Of a stretch of DNA of 10,370 bases, positions 7,230-10,370 are shown piece after piece. This DNA comes from Actinomycetota bacterium (GTDB taxonomy: Bacteria > Actinomycetota > Acidimicrobiia > Acidimicrobiales > BP-101): positions 1 through 10,370 of the forward strand of contig JAUTXA010000235.1 of the NCBI GenBank assembly GCA_030838265.1. Direction: 5' to 3'. The notes under the pieces were generated by a model. That model searched no databases and was not told the DNA's origin. It saw only the letters and a program-made list of their open reading frames with translations. Numbering within the stretch: the first letter of the stretch is position 1; each line of letters starts with the position of its first letter. The translations under genes and the position numbers were made by a program.

Positions 7230-7712
7230 CTAGGAGTCGAGCTCGGCTAGGACCTCGCCGATGATCTTGGTGGCCTTGTGGGCCGGCAGCGGGTCGCCGC
7301 CTTCGGCCTCGGCCACCTCGGCCGCGAAGTCCTCGACCGAATGGACGCCGCCGACGAGGACGTGACGGAGGGCCTCGCCGCTCGCGGTGGGGTCGTCGAG
7401 AGCCTCAACCGCCGGCGCCAGCGCCTCATCGGGATTCTCGGCCACGGCATGGACCAGGTGCATGGCTTCCTGGCGACCCGTCGCCGTCGAGACCACCGGG
7501 GGACGATCAGGGTTCTGCTGCAGGTCCCACTCGACCAGGGCCTCGTCGTAGCCGCCCTCGCCCGGGTGCAGCACGCGAGTCGTGGGAGCACTCTCCACCG
7601 GCTCGACCGGGTCCGGCCCTGTGTCCGACGCGTCGGAGTCGTCGTGACGGCGTTCCGGCGGGATGGGGACGACGAGGCTGCCATCGTCGTTCCGAACGAT
7701 GTCGATGTCCAT
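7230..7712 (-). CDS. Acidic hypothetical protein
   Basis: I do not recognise this 160-residue protein. It begins MDIDIVRNDDGSLVVPIPPERR and is strongly acidic, with a Pro/Asp/Glu-rich stretch at residues 22-45 that is probably disordered. The second half is helical and Ala/Glu-rich (EAMHLVHAVAENPDEALAPA, DFAAEVAEAEGG, IIGEVLAELDS). There is no signal peptide, membrane segment or Cys motif. The ATG at 7712 is preferred because GGAGGAG lies about ten bases upstream; the frame stays open to 7745, but that start has no such site. Base composition and codon use match the neighbours, and no frameshift is seen, so it looks like a genuine small gene. It follows the ferritin-like gene on the same strand after about 80 bases and could share its transcript. 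No function can be given. Confidence 0.72.
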   Translation of the reverse strand: MDIDIVRNDDGSLVVPIPPERRHDDSDASDTGPDPVEPVESAPTTRVLHPGEGGYDEALVEWDLQQNPDRPPVVSTATGRQEAMHLVHAVAENPDEALAPAVEALDDPTASGEALRHVLVGGVHSVEDFAAEVAEAEGGDPLPAHKATKIIGEVLAELDS

Positions 7713-7793
7713 AGGGGCGCCTCTCCTCCGGATGGGCGACGCCACAGCGTCACCGAGGATCGATCTCTACCCATCTCGATGGGCGGCGACTCC

Positions 7794-8318
7794 TTAGGCG
7801 GTGGCGATGGCCGGCGGTGGCGACCAGCCCAAGAAGAAGCGGGCGACCGGCAGAAGCCGGTGGTGGCGGATCTGGTCGCCGAACCACTGCTCGTGGCGCT
7901 CCTCCTCGGCGAGCATGGCCTCGAGGCGGGGGAGCCACCCGGCCAGCTCGAGGCCCCGGGCCAACTCGAGAGCCGTCTCGTACTGGCAGACGTTCATTCC
8001 TTCCAGCCGCCCGGCGGCGTACATGGGACCGAACCAGCCGGTCACGAAGCAGAGCGCCCCGAAGAAGCGGCCGGTGATCCGCATGAGGAGCTCGCGCCGG
8101 GGGCGCGGTCGCCCGTTGAGATGTCGGAGGACATCGGCGACCTCGGCGCGGTGATGCCACTCGGCGGCCTCGATGCGCCGAACCTCATCCCGTTGGTCTG
8201 GATGTCGGAGCGAGTGCCAATGGGCCCGGTAGGCCAAGGCGGCGGCCAGCTCGCCCGCATGCGCATCCTGCAGCAGGCGGATCAGTCGTTGCCGGTTGGC
8301 GTCGTGATCGTCGATCAC
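7794..8318 (-). CDS. Ferritin-like di-iron protein, COQ7/demethoxyubiquinone-hydroxylase-like
   Basis: A 174-residue helical protein from the GTG at 8318. Candidate di-iron ligands follow the ferritin-fold pattern: E23 (HAGELAAALAY), E53 and H56 (EWHH), E106 (GRLEGMN) and E139 with H142 (EERH). Two E-plus-ExxH half-sites flank a hydrophobic helix (about 79-103) preceded by GRPRPRRELLM. That layout, with the RPRP-like turn and the Gly-rich hydrophobic helix, matches COQ7, a membrane-associated hydroxylase of quinone synthesis. Actinobacteria generally use menaquinone, so the real substrate is uncertain and other ferritin-like oxidases remain possible. Alternative starts at GTG 8333 and ATG 8363 are in frame, and the latter would overlap the divergent acyl-CoA dehydrogenase; none has an ideal ribosome-binding site. 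The frame remains open to 8651, but upstream residues are antisense to that gene and look non-coding. The fold is fairly sure, the reaction is not. Confidence 0.75.
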   Translation of the reverse strand: MIDDHDANRQRLIRLLQDAHAGELAAALAYRAHWHSLRHPDQRDEVRRIEAAEWHHRAEVADVLRHLNGRPRPRRELLMRITGRFFGALCFVTGWFGPMYAAGRLEGMNVCQYETALELARGLELAGWLPRLEAMLAEEERHEQWFGDQIRHHRLLPVARFFLGWSPPPAIATA

Positions 8319-8319
8319 G
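8303..8319. promoter_or_regulatory. 17-base palindrome between divergent genes (candidate operator)
   Basis: The sequence CGTGATCG-T-CGATCACG is a perfect inverted repeat with 8-base arms (8303-8310 and 8312-8319) around a single T. It covers the presumed GTG start of the ferritin-like gene and lies 28 bases before the presumed start of the acyl-CoA dehydrogenase. Size and symmetry suit a dimeric repressor such as TetR or GntR types. No regulator gene is adjacent, so this is a candidate only. It is also readable as coding sequence if the ferritin-like start lies further upstream. Confidence 0.35.
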
Positions 8320-8346
8320 TCCCCATTGAACACCCCCGCTCGGAGG

Positions 8347-9618
8347 GTGGAACACTTCTTCATCGCCTCGTTGCCCCCCGTCAGCCCCGATGATGTGCGG
8401 GCCGCGGTGCGCGCCTGGGCGAGCGAGCATTGGGATCCCGACCTCACGCTGGTGGCCTGGCGTCGGCTGCTCGTCGCTTCGGGCTGGGCCGCGCCGTCTT
8501 GGCCTGAGCGGTGGCACGGCCGCGGCCTGCCGGCGTGGTCGGACGAGGCGGCCAACGGCGAGCTCATCGCCGCCGGCGCCGTGGGCGCGCCGGTAGGGAG
8601 CGGGATGTGGCTTGCGGCCCCGACGATCGTGGCCCACGGCCCGGACGCCACCCGGGAGCGCTACCTCGAACCCACCCTGACCGGTGAGCAGACCTGGTGC
8701 CAGCTCTTCAGCGAGCCAGGGGCGGGCTCCGACCTGGCCGGGCTCACCACCACCGCCGAGCTCGACGGGGACGAGTGGGTGGTGAACGGTCAGAAGGTGT
8801 GGAACACCAGCGCCCATCACGCCGATCTGGGGATGCTGATGGCCCGCACCGACTGGAGCGCCTCCAAGCACCGCGGTCTCACCTACTTCGTCCTGCCCAT
8901 GCACCAGGCCGGTGTCGAGGTCCGGCCCCTGCGCCAGATGAACAACCACTCGTCGTTCAACGAGGTCTTCCTCACCGATGCCCGCATCCCCCGGGACGCG
9001 GTGGTCGGCGAGGTTGGCGACGGGTGGCGAGCGGCTCTGACCACGTTGGCCTTCGAGCGACGGTTCGGCGGAATGGCCCGTCCCTCGTACGCGTCGGGTC
9101 CGTCGCGGGTGCTGGCGGAAGCCAGGCGGGAGGCCGACGAGCACTTCGCCACCTACCGCTGGTACCCACAACGGGCGGGACGGGCCGACCTCGTCGTCGA
9201 GCGGGCCCATGCCGCTCGGGTCGACGACGACCCGGTGATCCGCCAGGAGATCGCCCGCCTGTTGTCGATGCAGTCCGTCAGCCGATGGACCGCGGACCGG
9301 GCGCGGGCCGCGCTCACGCTCGGCCGCACGCCGGGACCGGAGGGATCGATCGGCAAGCTGGCCGCCAGCCTGGTGGCGAAGCAGGCGGCCCACGTGCACT
9401 CGATGATCGCCGGGGCCGACGGGATGCTGACCGGCCCCGACAGCCCACTCGGCGGAGTCATCGCCGAGGTGCTGGTGTCCGTCCCCGCCGTCTCGATCGC
9501 CGGAGGCACCGACGAGATACAACGCAACATCCTGGGCGAGAAGGCGTTGGGTCTTCCCCGCGAGCCGGGCCCCGGTCGAGAGGTTCCCTTCCGCGACCTG
9601 CCCCGCAACGGCATCTGA
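8347..9618 (+). CDS. Acyl-CoA dehydrogenase family protein
   Basis: A 423-residue flavoprotein from the GTG at 8347. The middle shows the standard signatures: CQLFSEPGAGSDLAGL (flavin and substrate contact), DGDEWVVNGQKVWNTSA, and FVLPMHQAGVEVRPL. The C-terminus has SIAGGTDEIQRNILGEKALG, the FAD-binding segment of the family. The enzyme should oxidise an acyl-CoA thioester to its 2-enoyl form using FAD and pass electrons to electron-transfer flavoprotein. Where MCAD has its catalytic Glu (in EGT), this protein has G386 (AGGT). E237 in LAFERRFGG, like the Glu of isovaleryl-CoA dehydrogenase, is the likely base. The length is somewhat above the ~380-residue norm. The start is uncertain: TTG 8326, GTG 8347 and TTG 8371 are in frame and none has a well-spaced ribosome site. 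It is divergent from the ferritin-like gene and convergent with rnpB. The acyl substrate cannot be told. Confidence 0.92.
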   Translation: MEHFFIASLPPVSPDDVRAAVRAWASEHWDPDLTLVAWRRLLVASGWAAPSWPERWHGRGLPAWSDEAANGELIAAGAVGAPVGSGMWLAAPTIVAHGPDATRERYLEPTLTGEQTWCQLFSEPGAGSDLAGLTTTAELDGDEWVVNGQKVWNTSAHHADLGMLMARTDWSASKHRGLTYFVLPMHQAGVEVRPLRQMNNHSSFNEVFLTDARIPRDAVVGEVGDGWRAALTTLAFERRFGGMARPSYASGPSRVLAEARREADEHFATYRWYPQRAGRADLVVERAHAARVDDDPVIRQEIARLLSMQSVSRWTADRARAALTLGRTPGPEGSIGKLAASLVAKQAAHVHSMIAGADGMLTGPDSPLGGVIAEVLVSVPAVSIAGGTDEIQRNILGEKALGLPREPGPGREVPFRDLPRNGI

Positions 9619-9641
9619 CCCCGGCTGCTGGCGGGCTGGGT

Positions 9642-9991
<350 letters not shown>

Positions 9992-9997
9992 GGGGCC

Positions 9998-10003
9998 ATT
10001 GTC
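9998..10003 (-). promoter_or_regulatory. -10 box of the rnpB promoter
   Basis: On the - strand GACAAT sits six bases before the first base of helix P1 at 9991, exactly where a -10 element should be if transcription starts at the RNA's mature 5' end. I see no good -35 hexamer at the usual distance; the region reads GTGGAG. The spacing is seen and the promoter function is inferred. Confidence 0.45.
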
Positions 10004-10008
10004 CCACG

Positions 10009-10058
10009 ATCGGCAGAAATCTCCACAGGAGGCACAGATTGAGGCCGTGCCTGCCGAT
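10009..10058 (+). promoter_or_regulatory. Inverted repeats in the leader of the membrane-protein gene
   Basis: ATCGGCAG (10009-10016) and CTGCCGAT (10051-10058) are perfect 8-base inverted repeats, and the second arm directly touches the ribosome-binding region before ATG 10070. A second pair, AGGCAC (10030-10035) and GTGCCT (10047-10052), shares two bases with it, so the two stems compete. The region could be a leader structure, or an operator in the 78-base divergent gap. Any role is inferred. Confidence 0.25.
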
Positions 10059-10069
10059 GGAGAGAGGTG

Positions 10070-10370
10070 ATGGGTGGAGAGTCCTCAGCGTCTCTGATCC
10101 CGTACCGACTGCGGACGGTCCGGATCGGTGTGCTCACCACGGCCGCCGCCGTGGCCGTTCTGCTTGCCTACCCATTCCTGCCTGGCCGCGGCGTCGTCCA
10201 GATCGCGCCCTACTACTGCCTGGCCGGGTTCGCCGGCGTGGCCGTGATCGGCATCGGCCACCTGCCGTGGGAGGCGCTGTTCGCCAAGGGCTTGGGCTCG
10301 TGGCTCTTCTATCTGTGGTCGGGCTTTGACATCGCCCTGGTGAGCGCGGCGGTGATGGTCACGGGCGGGG
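10070..10370 (+). CDS. Multi-pass membrane protein, N-terminal fragment
   Basis: Only the first 100 codons are present; the gene runs off the window. It begins MGGESSASLIPYRLRTVRIG, a short polar N-terminus with Arg residues, then shows at least three hydrophobic segments: about residues 19-37 (ending AYPFLPG), 44-64 (YYCLAGFAGVAVIGIGHL) and 76-97 (WLFYLWSGFDIALVSAAVMV). This resembles the membrane sensor part of a histidine kinase or diguanylate cyclase, but the catalytic part is not visible and a transporter is equally possible. The ATG at 10070 is preceded by GGAGAGAGG, a strong ribosome-binding site; a GTG directly before it is in frame. The leader holds inverted repeats, and the gene is divergent from rnpB. 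Confidence 0.72.
   Translation, partial: MGGESSASLIPYRLRTVRIGVLTTAAAVAVLLAYPFLPGRGVVQIAPYYCLAGFAGVAVIGIGHLPWEALFAKGLGSWLFYLWSGFDIALVSAAVMVTGG

Noticed and set aside
7738..7783. Two 5-bp hairpins between the ferritin-like and acidic genes
   Set aside because: The stems (GACGC/GCGTC and CCCAT/ATGGG) are short, with no T-run or conserved motif, and are expected by chance.
7278..8393. 371-codon + strand ORF across the acidic and ferritin-like genes
   Set aside because: No recognisable protein pattern, and it spans two supported genes and an intergenic gap on the opposite strand.

Overview
The window is GC-rich bacterial DNA. Third codon positions are mostly G or C, GTG and TTG starts are common, and genes are tightly packed, which suggests an actinobacterium. 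The gene content (class A PBP tail, C4 zinc-ribbon protein, Gmad2-like lipoprotein, DUF664-type DinB protein, acyl-CoA dehydrogenase) fits an uncultured Acidimicrobiia-like lineage, but that placement is inference. I see no mobile element, CRISPR array, tRNA, rRNA or phage gene. This is mostly ordinary chromosome.

Layout. (1) Positions 1-2063, + strand: the tail of a penicillin-binding protein, a coiled-coil/zinc-ribbon protein, a small DUF457/YdjM-like membrane protein and a histidine phosphatase. Junctions overlap or lie within 10 bases, so this is probably one operon. (2) Positions 2068-4342, - strand: a DEAD-box RNA helicase, with a hairpin-rich leader upstream of it, preceded by a Thr/Ser/Pro-rich lipoprotein with a Gmad2-like domain. 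(3) 4433-5437, + strand: a SAM-dependent O-methyltransferase divergent from the lipoprotein. It meets a - strand DinB/DUF664 protein (5438-5959) stop to stop. (4) 6061-7218, + strand: a two-domain SGNH/GDSL hydrolase, convergent with a - strand pair of an acidic unknown protein (7230-7712) and a COQ7-like ferritin-fold protein (7794-8318). (5) 8347-9618, + strand: an acyl-CoA dehydrogenase, divergent from the ferritin-like gene across a very short gap carrying a 17-base palindrome. (6) 9642-9991, - strand: the RNase P RNA gene (rnpB), with its core motifs and a perfect 14-bp P1 helix. (7) From 10070, + strand: the start of a multi-pass membrane protein cut off by the window edge.

How parts relate. 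The zinc-ribbon and histidine-phosphatase genes recall the mycobacterial Rv2229c/Rv2228c pair, but here the phosphatase has no RNase H domain and a membrane-protein gene lies between them. The ferritin-like and acyl-CoA dehydrogenase genes share so little upstream DNA that joint control is plausible. The other genes (helicase, lipoprotein, methyltransferase, DinB, SGNH hydrolase) show no obvious common pathway. I found no convincing new defence or mobile system. The most interesting points are the palindrome at the divergent pair, the COQ7-like protein, and the helicase leader hairpins.
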